From NCBI GenBank assembly GCA_032017425.1, contig DALZPW010000002.1: a stretch of 64,000 nt of DNA; one strand, given 5' to 3'. The notes beneath the pieces are model-generated. The model worked only from the letters and a program-made list of their open reading frames with translations. It ran no database searches and was not told the origin of the DNA. Origin of the DNA: Faucicola tetraodonis. Its GTDB lineage: Bacteria > Pseudomonadota > Gammaproteobacteria > Pseudomonadales > Moraxellaceae. This document shows, piece by piece, positions 8,427-17,364 of this stretch; position 1 is the stretch's first letter; the number at the start of each line of letters is the position of its first letter. The position numbers were made by a program, and so were the translations under genes.

Positions 8427-10445
8427 ATGAACCAACTTACCAACGTTACCCACAAGACCCCTGCCCACCGTGACCCTACCGACGACCGCTTTGAAGAAGA
8501 AGCGCGTGATTTGACGCGCGCCTTGCCGGCATCTCGCAAAGTCTACATCCAAGGCTCACGCCCTGACATCCAAGTGCCGATGCGGGAAATCACCTTGACC
8601 GATACTCCGGTGGGCGGTTTTGGCAAGGCAGAAGGCGAAAAAAATCCACCGTTTTATGTGTATGACACCTCAGGGGTGTATACCGACCCCAATGTCGAAA
8701 TTGACCTGACTAAAGGCTTACCAAAACTGCGTCAAGCTTGGATAGAAGCGCGTGGCGACACCGAGCAGCTTGCCAAACTCTCAAGCCAATACGGCAACGA
8801 GCGTGCCAATGACATCGCCACGGCTAACCTACGCTTTGGGCATATCGATAAGCCAAGACGAGCGCTCAATGGCAAAAACGTCACCCAAATGCACTACGCC
8901 AAACAAGGCATCATCACCCCAGAGATGGAATACATCGCCATCCGTGAAACCCAAAAGCAGCATGACCTGACAGATTTGCGTCAGCACGCTGGTAACAACT
9001 TTGGTGCCAACACCCCCAAAATTATCACCCCAGAATTTGTGCGTGCCGAAGTCGCTGCGGGACGGGCGATTATTCCCAATAACATCAATCACCCCGAATC
9101 AGAACCGATGATTATTGGTCGTAATTTTTTGGTTAAAATCAATGCCAATATCGGTAATTCAGCCCTGGGCTCTAGCATTGACGAAGAAGTTGCCAAAATG
9201 ACCTGGGCTACCCGTTGGGGCGCGGACACCATCATGGACTTATCAACCGGTAAGCATATCCATGAAACCCGTGAATGGATTATCCGTAACTCCCCCGTGC
9301 CCATCGGTACCGTACCGATTTATCAAGCCCTAGAAAAAGTGGATGGCGTTGCCGAAGATTTGACATGGGACATCTTTAAAGACACTTTGATTGAACAAGC
9401 CGAGCAAGGTGTTGATTATTTCACCATTCACGCGGGTGTACTGCTGCGCTACGTACCGGTGACCGCCAATCGTTTGACAGGCATCGTCAGCCGCGGCGGC
9501 TCGATTATGGCGCAGTGGTGTCTTGCCCATCATAAAGAGAATTTTCTTTATACCCACTTTGAAGAAATTTGCGAGATTATGAAAGCCTACGATGTGGCGT
9601 TTAGTCTCGGTGATGGTTTGCGCCCCGGTTGCCTACAAGACGCCAACGATGATGCGCAGTTTGGTGAGCTCAAAACCTTGGGCGAACTGACCCAAGTGGC
9701 ATGGCAACATGACGTACAGGTCATGATTGAAGGTCCAGGGCATGTTGCCATGAATCGTATTAAAGAGAACATGGACTTACAGCTTGAAGTCTGTAAAGAA
9801 GCGCCTTTTTACACACTCGGACCTTTGACGACGGATATCGCGCCAGGCTATGACCACATCACATCCGCCATTGGTGCGGCGATGATTGGTTGGTATGGTA
9901 CTGCCATGCTGTGCTATGTCACGCCAAAAGAGCATTTAGGTCTGCCGAACAAAAAGGATGTCAAAGACGGTATCATCACTTACAAAATCGCGGCGCACGC
10001 GGCAGATTTGGCAAAAGGACACCCAGGTGCCCAAGCACGGGATAACGCCTTATCAAAAGCGCGTTTTGAGTTTCGCTGGGACGACCAGTTTAATCTCAGC
10101 CTAGACCCAGACACGGCACGTGAATTCCATGATGAAACCTTGCCAAAAGAAGCGCATAAATCAGCGCATTTTTGCTCGATGTGCGGTCCAAAATTCTGCT
10201 CGATGAAAATCACCCAAAACGTGCGGGATTATGCAGCAGGGCTTGAGTTTAATAAACCACAGCTTGGGCAAGACATTACCCCAGATACAGGCGAGTTATC
10301 GGATGCCAGCCACGCTATCAAGCAGGTGGATACGGAATTGGTCGGGCAAGTGGGTGAAGCGTCTGCCGATGAAGTCCGCCTAGGCATGGAGCAGATGAAG
10401 CAAAAATTTATTGAGGAAGGTAAGCAGTTATATAAAGAAGTTTAA
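8427..10445 (+). CDS. thiC: Phosphomethylpyrimidine synthase ThiC
   Basis: The 672-residue enzyme is a radical SAM protein that converts aminoimidazole ribotide to hydroxymethylpyrimidine phosphate for thiamine synthesis. The unusual C-terminal cluster motif CSMCGPKFC is present, with Cys583, Cys586 and Cys591 (CxxCx4C). Core motifs include NANIGNSA, GADTIMDLSTG, RGGSIMAQWC and MIEGPGHVAM. It follows a TPP riboswitch and has no other thi gene next to it. No strong ribosome binding site precedes the ATG; its start overlaps, in the form CTATGA, the end of a four-codon upstream frame (ATG at 8416). Confidence 0.97.
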   Translation: MNQLTNVTHKTPAHRDPTDDRFEEEARDLTRALPASRKVYIQGSRPDIQVPMREITLTDTPVGGFGKAEGEKNPPFYVYDTSGVYTDPNVEIDLTKGLPKLRQAWIEARGDTEQLAKLSSQYGNERANDIATANLRFGHIDKPRRALNGKNVTQMHYAKQGIITPEMEYIAIRETQKQHDLTDLRQHAGNNFGANTPKIITPEFVRAEVAAGRAIIPNNINHPESEPMIIGRNFLVKINANIGNSALGSSIDEEVAKMTWATRWGADTIMDLSTGKHIHETREWIIRNSPVPIGTVPIYQALEKVDGVAEDLTWDIFKDTLIEQAEQGVDYFTIHAGVLLRYVPVTANRLTGIVSRGGSIMAQWCLAHHKENFLYTHFEEICEIMKAYDVAFSLGDGLRPGCLQDANDDAQFGELKTLGELTQVAWQHDVQVMIEGPGHVAMNRIKENMDLQLEVCKEAPFYTLGPLTTDIAPGYDHITSAIGAAMIGWYGTAMLCYVTPKEHLGLPNKKDVKDGIITYKIAAHAADLAKGHPGAQARDNALSKARFEFRWDDQFNLSLDPDTAREFHDETLPKEAHKSAHFCSMCGPKFCSMKITQNVRDYAAGLEFNKPQLGQDITPDTGELSDASHAIKQVDTELVGQVGEASADEVRLGMEQMKQKFIEEGKQLYKEV

Positions 10446-10455
10446 ATTTTTTGGT

Positions 10456-10489
10456 AAAAAATAGGGTAGTTAATCTACCTTATTTTTTT
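10456..10489. terminator. Bidirectional terminator between thiC and the Mrr-like gene
   Basis: An A tract, GGTAG, loop TTAAT, CTACC and a T tract form a hairpin with extended A-T pairs on both sides. It lies between two convergent genes and its right edge overlaps the stop codon of the endonuclease gene. Confidence 0.75.
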
Positions 10490-11627
10490 AATACCGCTTA
10501 ATTTTTTCAAAAAAATCATTGTCCAGTACAAGCTTTGGCTTAGAATCTACTTGCTTTAACCCCACTTCATGCTCCATCATCAGCTCAATTAGTGCCATTT
10601 GGTCAATCAAGATTAAACTATGCGACTCAAGGTTTTCGAAATAATCGAGCGCGGGTTTGGTAAAGCTAGTTGTGGTAATAAAAATACCATGATGGCTGTC
10701 TTTCTGCGGTGGATAGCCGCCCACAAAGTTTCTTAATTCGCGATTTGAAATATTATTACCTTGGGAGTAAAGTTTTGCTTGAATATAGTACGTATGCCGT
10801 TCTTCATTAGAAAATATTTGAGTAATCATACCGTCAATACCGCCGTCATTGGCTTTTCCTGTATGGTGCGAACTTAAGTTACTTTCTGGACTTTCATTCT
10901 CTAGTGAACGCTCTACCAATTTTAGGCAAAACCATTCAAATTGCAATGGTGTTAAATTATCAAGTTGGGTCAATATCATATCTGGGGTAACTTTTACATT
11001 GCCATCACTGACCATGGCATCTTGATAGTTATTCATAAATAATGACGTGCGGCGCGTTGTCTCATTGATAAAATAGTTAATCAATGGGTCACCACGTTTG
11101 CCATATGCCACTTGATTAACTTTTTTAAGATCTTGAAAAGACTTTTCATCAAAGCGTTTTAAGTTTGCGATATAATCATTATTTGGGATACCTTTCATAA
11201 GATATTGTGAAAAATTTTCATTGGCTAACCAAAAAAATATCTTGCCAAGTGGATCTATCCTAACGAGATTTTTTATGGTTACTTTTTCATCAAAGGTAAT
11301 TAAGCTTGCAAACTCTTTACCAATATTTGGCTGCAAACTAAAACAGTTCTCTTTGATAACACCCATGGCAGATAAGCACATTAATATCAAATTAGTCAGT
11401 GGCTCGTAACAAGGTGTCCCTTCCTCATATTCATTTTGAATGTCAAATTGGCTTAAGTAGCTAATACTTTTTTGATCGTCACTTAATTGGGCAACCTTAT
11501 CAAACTCACGAAAAAATAAGTTTTGACTAATACTGCTACGCCCACTAAGATTCTTTAGCGTTTGAATCCCTGAATTTAGTAAATCACCAAATGGGGGTAA
11601 TTTGGTGATATTTGCTGTTTCGCCCAT
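10488..11627 (-). CDS. Orphan Mrr-like restriction endonuclease domain protein
   Basis: The C-terminal third (about residues 220-355 of 379) has the Mrr catalytic fold: FEWFCLKLVERSL, the catalytic NDGGIDGMI (Asp261 and Asp265), YYIQAKLYS with the Q-x-K signature (283-285), LRNFVGGY, GIFITTTSFTKPAL and ILIDQMALIELM. Mrr-type enzymes cut DNA, usually modified DNA, and guard against foreign or methylated DNA. The N-terminal 220 residues are not a domain I recognise. The start at 11627 is chosen by AAGGAAA; an upstream TTG would add five residues. The gene is visibly more AT-rich than its neighbours, has no methyltransferase partner, and sits between thiC and dapB, which suggests acquisition. 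The DNA target is unknown. Confidence 0.75.
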   Translation of the reverse strand: MGETANITKLPPFGDLLNSGIQTLKNLSGRSSISQNLFFREFDKVAQLSDDQKSISYLSQFDIQNEYEEGTPCYEPLTNLILMCLSAMGVIKENCFSLQPNIGKEFASLITFDEKVTIKNLVRIDPLGKIFFWLANENFSQYLMKGIPNNDYIANLKRFDEKSFQDLKKVNQVAYGKRGDPLINYFINETTRRTSLFMNNYQDAMVSDGNVKVTPDMILTQLDNLTPLQFEWFCLKLVERSLENESPESNLSSHHTGKANDGGIDGMITQIFSNEERHTYYIQAKLYSQGNNISNRELRNFVGGYPPQKDSHHGIFITTTSFTKPALDYFENLESHSLILIDQMALIELMMEHEVGLKQVDSKPKLVLDNDFFEKIKRY

Positions 11628-11686
11628 TATTGTTTCCTTCAATACATTAGCCTTATCTAGTAAGCATCGAACCCATATGCGTTAAT

Positions 11687-12493
11687 TTAGTCTTTCAGCC
11701 CAAGCACATCTTGCATATCAAACTGTCCTGTTTGCTGCTCATTGACCCACACCGCAGCACGCACTGCACCTGCGGCAAAGGTCATGCGCTCACGGGCTTT
11801 ATGGGTGATTTCAACTATCTCGCCATCGGCGATAAACATCACCGTATGGTCGCCGACAATCTCGCCACCGCGAATGGCATGGATACCAATCTCGCCTGCT
11901 TTGCGTGCCCCAGTTTGACCTTCGCGGCCATAAATCGCCACGTCTTTTAGGTTTTGACCGCGTCCTTTGGCAACCGCTTCAGCCATCATATAAGCAGTGC
12001 CCGATGGCGCATCAATTTTGTGTTTATGGTGCGCTTCGATGACTTCGACATCGGCGCTGTCGCCAAATGCTTTGGCAGCCATTTCAAGCAGCTTAAGGGT
12101 TAAATTCACCCCAGTTGAATAATTACCTGCATATACGATGGCGATTTTTTCACTTGCCTGTTGTAAGATGGCGTTTTGCTCATCATTTAGGCCTGTTGTC
12201 CCAATGACCATATTGACGCCTTTGGCAGCACAAAGTTGTAAGTTTTTGGCAGTCGACTCAGGCAAGCTAAAATCTATGAGCACATCAATATCATGAATGA
12301 CGCCTGCCAAGTCATCGACCAAAGCGACATTAGTTTTGTCGAGATTAACTAGCTCGCCCGCATCCACGCCCAACAAGCTTGAGCCTTGACGCTCTATCGC
12401 CCCTGCAAGGGTAGTTTGTGGATTTTGTTCCACCGCTTGAATCAGCATACGTCCCATGCGCCCACCTGCGCCTATGACCCCGATTTTTACCAT
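11687..12493 (-). CDS. dapB: 4-hydroxy-tetrahydrodipicolinate reductase
   Basis: DapB reduces hydroxy-tetrahydrodipicolinate in the lysine and diaminopimelate pathway, which feeds the cell wall. The 268-residue protein begins MVKIGVIGAGGRMGRM, an NAD(P)-binding GxGGRMG loop. It carries IGTTGLNDEQ, the substrate-binding EAHHKHKIDAPSGTA motif (His-His-Lys-His and SGTA), and GREGQTGARKAGEIG. The ATG at 12493 is preferred because AAGGATAAG precedes it; an in-frame TTG 24 bases upstream has no such site. Its promoter region contains short direct repeats. dnaJ lies upstream on the same strand, separated by a terminator. Confidence 0.95.
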   Translation of the reverse strand: MVKIGVIGAGGRMGRMLIQAVEQNPQTTLAGAIERQGSSLLGVDAGELVNLDKTNVALVDDLAGVIHDIDVLIDFSLPESTAKNLQLCAAKGVNMVIGTTGLNDEQNAILQQASEKIAIVYAGNYSTGVNLTLKLLEMAAKAFGDSADVEVIEAHHKHKIDAPSGTAYMMAEAVAKGRGQNLKDVAIYGREGQTGARKAGEIGIHAIRGGEIVGDHTVMFIADGEIVEITHKARERMTFAAGAVRAAVWVNEQQTGQFDMQDVLGLKD

Positions 12494-12521
12494 TTGCTTA
12501 TCCTTTATCTCGCCCAATTAC

Positions 12522-12577
12522 CTAGTATAACTTTCTAATTTGATTTTCTAGCCTGATTTTCTAGTATAACTTTCTAA
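12522..12577. repeat. Direct repeats upstream of dapB
   Basis: CTAGTATAACTTTCTAA occurs twice, at 12522-12538 and 12561-12577. A second pair, TGATTTTCTAG, occurs at 12541 and 12554. The repeats lie directly upstream of dapB on its coding strand, where a promoter would be expected. Confidence 0.75.
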
Positions 12578-12634
12578 GTTCAAATCATAACAGCTTGTCT
12601 CGCTGAATCCTAGCTTAGCTCAATATTGCCTTAT

Positions 12635-12666
12635 ACAAAAAAACCCTTGCAATCATTACAAGGGTT
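12635..12666 (-). terminator. Terminator of dnaJ
   Basis: On the minus strand, AACCCTTGTAAT and ATTGCAAGGGTT form a stem that ends in seven Ts, 48 bases beyond the dnaJ stop codon. Confidence 0.85.
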
Positions 12667-12669
12667 CGA

Positions 12670-12685
12670 TGTTTCACGTGAAACT
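12670..12685. other. parS-like site 1
   Basis: TGTTTCACGTGAAACT matches the ParB-binding consensus TGTTTCACGTGAAACA at 15 of 16 positions. It lies between the dnaJ stop and its terminator, about 25 kb left of oriC. It is the only consensus-type site in this window outside a coding region. Confidence 0.75.
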
Positions 12686-12713
12686 TCTATAAAACACTAT
12701 AAACCAATAAAAC

Positions 12714-13880
12714 CTAGTCAAACAAATCTTTGACATCTTCTTTGAGTTTATCAAAGAAAGATTTTTTCTGTGGTGATTGTTGATGCTCACCCATGGATGA
12801 TTGCAGCTGACGAAGTAGCTCTTTTTGTTCATTGTTGAGATTGGTCGGTGTCTCCACCACCACACGGCATAACAAGTCACCTTTCATCGTCGTGCGCACG
12901 GGGGTAACGCCTTTGCCTTTGATACGGAATACTTTATGGCTTTGGGTGCCTTCGGGAATGCGTAAATTGATACGTCCTTCAAGCGTTGGTACTTCCACCT
13001 CACGACCTAAGGCTGCATCCGCAAAGCTAATTGGCACATCCATGTATAAGTCAGCGCCTTCACGGGTAAAAATAGGATGCTGTGCCACACGGATTTCAAC
13101 ATACAAGTCGCCGCTTTCGCCGCCGGTAATCGCTTCACCTTCCCCCGTTAAACGTACCCGATCGCCATTGTCGATACCGGCAGGAATGGTAACTTCAAGG
13201 GTGCGTGATTTTTCTTTAACACCCGAGCCATGACAGTCATTGCAAGGATTTTTGATTTGTTTACCTGAGCCGCCACAGTTGGGGCAGGTTTGTTGCACAG
13301 CAAAAAAGCCTTGCTGCATACGTACCACACCCGCACCACCACAAGTTGCACAGGTCACGATATCGCTGCTGTCTTTGGCGCCCTTACCATCACAAGTTTC
13401 ACAAGGGGCAGGTGCGGTAAAGGTAATTTCTTTTTTTGTCCCTTGCACCGCTTCTTCAAGCGTCAAATCAAGCATATAGCGTAAATCTGAGCCGCGTCTG
13501 CTACGTCCACCCCCTGTGCGACCCCCAAAAATGTCGCCAAAAATGTCTTGGAAGCCGCCGGCGCTGCCACCACGGCCGCCGCCCATGCCGCCAAAAATAT
13601 CGCCAAAAATGTCTTGGAAGTTTCCACCGCCAAAGCCGCCACCGCCCATGCCATTCTCAAACGCTGCATGACCCATACGGTCATACGCTGAACGTTTGCT
13701 GTCATCGCTTAGCACTTCGTATGCCATCGAGGCTTCTTTGAATTTTTCTTCGGCGGCAGGGTCATCAGGGTTACGGTCTGGATGATATTTCATCGCAAGT
13801 TTGCGGTAGGCTTTTTTGATTTCTTGTTCATTAGCGGTTTTATCTACCCCTAATACTTCATAAAAATCGCGTTTTGACAT
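12714..13880 (-). CDS. dnaJ: Chaperone DnaJ (Hsp40)
   Basis: DnaJ presents unfolded proteins to DnaK and stimulates its ATPase. The 388-residue protein has the J domain MSKRDFYEVLGV with the HPD motif (KYHPDRNPDD), a Gly/Phe-rich linker (about 75-125), four zinc-binding CxxCxGxG repeats (CETCDGKG, CATCGGAG, CPNCGGSG, CNDCHGSG) and the C-terminal substrate domain. The ATG at 13880 follows AAAGGAGT; the longer frame is unsupported. The linker holds FQDIFGDIFGG twice, which is an internal duplication. The gene is far from grpE-dnaK at 61-64 kb. A parS-like site lies just past its 3' end. Confidence 0.96.
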   Translation of the reverse strand: MSKRDFYEVLGVDKTANEQEIKKAYRKLAMKYHPDRNPDDPAAEEKFKEASMAYEVLSDDSKRSAYDRMGHAAFENGMGGGGFGGGNFQDIFGDIFGGMGGGRGGSAGGFQDIFGDIFGGRTGGGRSRRGSDLRYMLDLTLEEAVQGTKKEITFTAPAPCETCDGKGAKDSSDIVTCATCGGAGVVRMQQGFFAVQQTCPNCGGSGKQIKNPCNDCHGSGVKEKSRTLEVTIPAGIDNGDRVRLTGEGEAITGGESGDLYVEIRVAQHPIFTREGADLYMDVPISFADAALGREVEVPTLEGRINLRIPEGTQSHKVFRIKGKGVTPVRTTMKGDLLCRVVVETPTNLNNEQKELLRQLQSSMGEHQQSPQKKSFFDKLKEDVKDLFD

Positions 13881-14133
13881 AGTAACTCCTTTGGCAGCAT
13901 AGTTTTGACAGTACGGAAGAGTGGATTCGACCAGTAGCAACGTTTAGCAGCTGCCAAACCTTTGAAAGACTAAAATTTAAAAATATGCAATATAGTGGCG
14001 ATTTTTGTTAAATAATCAAGCAAATAATCGGCAATCAGCGCAAAAATATTTTCCTTTTTTTGCAAGAAAAATACGCAATAGCCTAGCCCGTTGTTTTAAA
14101 CTAATTAGCAAACTCTAACTCTGATAGTGATTT

Positions 14134-14793
14134 ATGAAAAAAGTATTATCTCTGCTAATCATCCTTGCACTGATTGTCGTCGCATGGGTATTTGCCTCCC
14201 CTTATTGGGCAGTGTACCAACTGAAAAAAGCCTATGATGCACAACAAGCGGACACTATCAGTACAGCGATTGAATTTACGCAACTACAGCAAAGTATCAA
14301 ATCACAGCTAACCCCTGTATTAATAGAAAAAGCCAATCATGTGGCAAAATCCCCTATTTTGCAGATGCTCAATATCGAGCTAAACTCTGATGACTTAGTG
14401 AATAAAATGGTCGATCAAGCCGTGGATAATACCGTCACACCAGAGGGCGTACAGTATGCGCTGACAGGACAAGCGACCACCGAGCTGCTCAAAACAAATG
14501 TCAAACTACTGGGGGGCTTGGTGGCAGTAGCAATGGATAAGATTGATATCAAAGACTTGATTTTGGCGCGCAATTCAGCTGAGCTTAATCAAAAAATTAA
14601 ACAACAACTGCAATCACCTAATCCCAATGCCACCACAGCAACGTCGCAGACCCAACCGACCACACACTATTGTGGTTTTAACTGTTTTGAAGTCAGCGGA
14701 CAGCTGCGTGGCTATCCCTTAACGCTCCGCTTGCAGCGCCAAGGGCTTATTCATTGGAAAATCGTGGGTGTGACACTGCCGCTAAATGCTTAA
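14134..14793 (+). CDS. DUF2939 family protein
   Basis: The 219-residue protein has one N-terminal membrane segment or uncleaved signal (LSLLIILALIVVAWVFA, residues 5-21) followed by SPYWAVYQLKKAYDAQQADT, the DUF2939 signature. The rest is expected in the periplasm. Near the C terminus a Thr/Gln-rich linker (about 165-180) precedes YCGFNCFEVSGQL, with two Cys that could form a disulfide. Its function is unknown. The last four bases overlap the end of convergent rsuA. Confidence 0.75.
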   Translation: MKKVLSLLIILALIVVAWVFASPYWAVYQLKKAYDAQQADTISTAIEFTQLQQSIKSQLTPVLIEKANHVAKSPILQMLNIELNSDDLVNKMVDQAVDNTVTPEGVQYALTGQATTELLKTNVKLLGGLVAVAMDKIDIKDLILARNSAELNQKIKQQLQSPNPNATTATSQTQPTTHYCGFNCFEVSGQLRGYPLTLRLQRQGLIHWKIVGVTLPLNA

Positions 14794-15494
14794 AACTGGT
14801 CAATTTCTTCAGCAGTCAAAAATCGGCTTTCGCCTTTTTCTAATCCTGCTAAGGTAATGTTACCGATGCTGGCACGGTGTAGCTCAATGACTTTATTGCC
14901 AAAGTAGCCCATCATGCGTTTGACTTGGTGGTATTTGCCTTCCGTGAGTACCAACTTGGCATGGGTAGCATCAGAAAAACTTAACTCAGCGGGTTTGGTT
15001 TTATCATACTCGTCCTCAAGCATGATGCCTTTTGCCAATTCTTGGATAGCAAATGCCTGTTGTGCTTCAGTCATTGGGTCGGCAAGGGTCAACTCATACA
15101 CCTTTGCCACATGATGTTTTGGGCTGGTGACGCGGTGCAAAAAGCCACCATCATCGCTAAGCAGCAGCGCACCTGTGGTGTCGACATCGAGTCGCCCTGC
15201 AATCCGCAAGCTACCTAGCTGGGGTACATCAATCAAGTCTGTGACAATCGGCCACTCTTTTGGCTTTAGGGTGCACTCAAAGCCTTCTGGCTTATATAAC
15301 AGTAAGTAGCGATTGCCCATCGCGACCGATAATGGCTCACCCGCCCATTCGATATCGTCACCCACTTCATCGATATGTAGACTTGCATCTTTGACCACCT
15401 CGCCATTGACAGTGACTTCGCCTGCGTGCAAGATTTTTTTGCAGTCTTTACGCGATAGCTCAGTGGCTTTGCTTAAAAATTTGTCTAAACGCAT
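14790..15494 (-). CDS. rsuA: 16S rRNA pseudouridine(516) synthase
   Basis: RsuA converts U516 of 16S rRNA to pseudouridine. The 234-residue protein has an N-terminal S4 RNA-binding domain (MRLDKFLSKATELSRKDCKK, about 1-60) and a catalytic domain with LLYKPEGFECT and the active-site motif AGRLDVDTTGALLLSDDG, where the second Asp is catalytic. The later motif EGKYHQVKRMMGYFGNKVIELHR, given here only by its flanks EGKYHQVKRM and VIELHR, is typical of the RsuA/RluB/E/F group. The size and S4 domain favour RsuA over RluE or RluF. Confidence 0.88.
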   Translation of the reverse strand: MRLDKFLSKATELSRKDCKKILHAGEVTVNGEVVKDASLHIDEVGDDIEWAGEPLSVAMGNRYLLLYKPEGFECTLKPKEWPIVTDLIDVPQLGSLRIAGRLDVDTTGALLLSDDGGFLHRVTSPKHHVAKVYELTLADPMTEAQQAFAIQELAKGIMLEDEYDKTKPAELSFSDATHAKLVLTEGKYHQVKRMMGYFGNKVIELHRASIGNITLAGLEKGESRFLTAEEIDQF

Positions 15495-15543
15495 TTTTTT
15501 GTTATCCTAGTGCTTGTTTTGTTTATTGTAACATAGATTAACC

Positions 15544-16140
15544 ATGACCTATTACACGCTTAGCGACCCATGTACTGCCACACTTGAGATTAAAAAAAGC
15601 CAATTTTTGGGCTTTGGCTTTGCCATTGATAGCCGCGAGCAATTTATGTTTCACGTGGAACAATTACGCAATCAGTATCCTGATGCGCGCCATGTCTGCT
15701 ATGGCTATATTATTGGCGACCCGCACAACACTACCTCGGCAGGTTTTGATGACGATGGTGAGCCCAGTGGTACGGCAGGCAAGCCGATTTTAAACGTGTT
15801 ACAACACAAGGGCATTGGTAACTGCGTGGTCATTGTGGTGCGTTACTTTGGCGGTATCAAACTTGGTGCAGGCGGACTAACACGTGCCTATAGTAGCACC
15901 GCACAAGCCGTGGTTGATAATATGAATTTGCACGAGTTTGTGCCGTTAAGCGTGATAATAATTGAAACCGATTTTGCCAATGAGTCCTTTGTCAGACATA
16001 CATTAGATGGCTTTAATGCCACGATTTTAAAGGTTGATTATGGTAAAAATGTCGTTTTGACCGTAGAGGCTGCGCAAAAGTCGGTTCAAGTCCTCAGCGA
16101 AAAAATCGGCTTTTATGGAACTGTGAAAGCCAGTGAATAA
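15544..16140 (+). CDS. yigZ: YigZ/IMPACT family protein
   Basis: The 198-residue protein has the UPF0029 (IMPACT) N-terminal fold with the signatures DARHVCYGYIIGD, DDGEPSGTAGKPIL and VVIVVRYFGGIKLGAGGL, and a C-terminal DUF1949-like domain. Homologues bind nucleic acid or ribosomes, but the bacterial role is unsettled. Residues 35-40 (MFHVEQ) are encoded by a parS-like 16-mer, so part of the protein sequence here is dictated by a DNA site. Confidence 0.88.
   Translation: MTYYTLSDPCTATLEIKKSQFLGFGFAIDSREQFMFHVEQLRNQYPDARHVCYGYIIGDPHNTTSAGFDDDGEPSGTAGKPILNVLQHKGIGNCVVIVVRYFGGIKLGAGGLTRAYSSTAQAVVDNMNLHEFVPLSVIIIETDFANESFVRHTLDGFNATILKVDYGKNVVLTVEAAQKSVQVLSEKIGFYGTVKASE
15647..15662. other. parS-like site 2, inside yigZ
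   Basis: TGTTTCACGTGGAACA matches the parS consensus at 15 of 16 positions. It is read in frame as MFHVEQ in yigZ. Confidence 0.8.
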
Positions 16141-16301
16141 CCAAAAGCCAATAACCACAGCAGCAGCATAGAAGTGATAGCATAGCAAAATTTTTCTCAA
16201 AAAACCTACACAACGTCCCAAACTTAGCTCACAAGTCGCCATGAAAAAACTGTCAAAAAGCCGTAAAATAGTCAAAAATCATAACAATCACTAGGCATAT
16301 T

Positions 16302-17285
16302 ATGAATATTCACCAACTACCCCTAACGCCATTTCGTACCCCGTTTTTCTTAGCCAACCCCCACGTTCAAACCATTTTACCCAAGTTTATCAAACTGCCA
16401 AAACCTAACTATCAGCGTCGGCTTCACCCTGACCGCACCGGCACCACCCAAGTGGCTTATGACTTTGTGTTTGCCAATACCGACAATCAGCCAAACCTTG
16501 ATAAGCCATTGGCGGTGATGTTTCATGGGCTTGAAGGCAGCAGTGATAGCCATTATGCCATTGCCTTTACCCACCAAGCGCACCGATTGGGGTATGATGC
16601 GGTTATCGTCCATTTTCGCGGCTGTGGCGGGGTGGATAATACCTCAGAATTGGACTATAACGCGGGTGATACCGCCGAAGCGGTGCATATGTTTGACCTG
16701 CTAAAAACTCAGTACGGTTATAGCCGAATTGTAGCCAGTGGCGTGTCGCTCGGCGCCAATATGCTGGCGCGTTATATGGGTGAACAAGGCGATGCAGCTA
16801 CCTGTGAAGCAGCGGTGGTGATTTCTGCACCTGTCGATTTGACGACTTCGGCAAAAGCCATGCATCGTTTTGTCGCCAAACGGGTGTATACGCCTTATTT
16901 GCTCAATCCTTTATTGCAAAAAGCCTTAAAAAAGGTGGACGAGCCAGCATTAGTTAACGCATTAAAAAATATCAAGATGATTGATGAGTTTGATGAGTTA
17001 TATACCGCGCCGCGCCATGGTTTTGGTACAGGGGCGAATTATTATATCCAAGCCTCTGCCCTACCTGTACTCAAAAACATCACTAAACCCACGCTGATTA
17101 TCACTGCCAAAGACGACCCATTTTTGGGCATTCTTGCCACCCAAGCCGATGTGTCACCTTGTGTGCGCTTACTGTATAGCCAGCATGGTGGGCATGTGGG
17201 CTTTGTACAATTACAAAACAAAAAACTCAATGTGAATTGGCTGCCTAGCACCAGCTTTAAATTTTTTCAGGCTTGTACTGACTGA
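16302..17285 (+). CDS. YheT-type alpha/beta hydrolase
   Basis: The 327-residue protein belongs to the UPF0017/YheT group of alpha/beta hydrolases. It shows the N-terminal signature ANPHVQTILP, an oxyanion segment MFHGLEGSSDSHYA, VHFRGCGG, the nucleophile elbow SGVSLGANMLARY (Ser near residue 148), an acidic residue near ITAKDDPFLG and the catalytic His in HGGHVGF. It is probably a cytoplasmic esterase; the substrate is unknown. Confidence 0.85.
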   Translation: MNIHQLPLTPFRTPFFLANPHVQTILPKFIKLPKPNYQRRLHPDRTGTTQVAYDFVFANTDNQPNLDKPLAVMFHGLEGSSDSHYAIAFTHQAHRLGYDAVIVHFRGCGGVDNTSELDYNAGDTAEAVHMFDLLKTQYGYSRIVASGVSLGANMLARYMGEQGDAATCEAAVVISAPVDLTTSAKAMHRFVAKRVYTPYLLNPLLQKALKKVDEPALVNALKNIKMIDEFDELYTAPRHGFGTGANYYIQASALPVLKNITKPTLIITAKDDPFLGILATQADVSPCVRLLYSQHGGHVGFVQLQNKKLNVNWLPSTSFKFFQACTD

Positions 17286-17364
17286 TTGCTATTGCTTCAA
17301 TAAAAAACTCCATCACAATGACGGCGCTTTTTATTTATTAAAGTTAATGAGGGGTTTTTTAACA

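Noticed and set aside
12832..13741. Several plus-strand frames opposite dnaJ with Cys-rich or repetitive proteins
   Set aside because: They are reverse images of the DnaJ zinc-finger repeats and Gly-rich linker.
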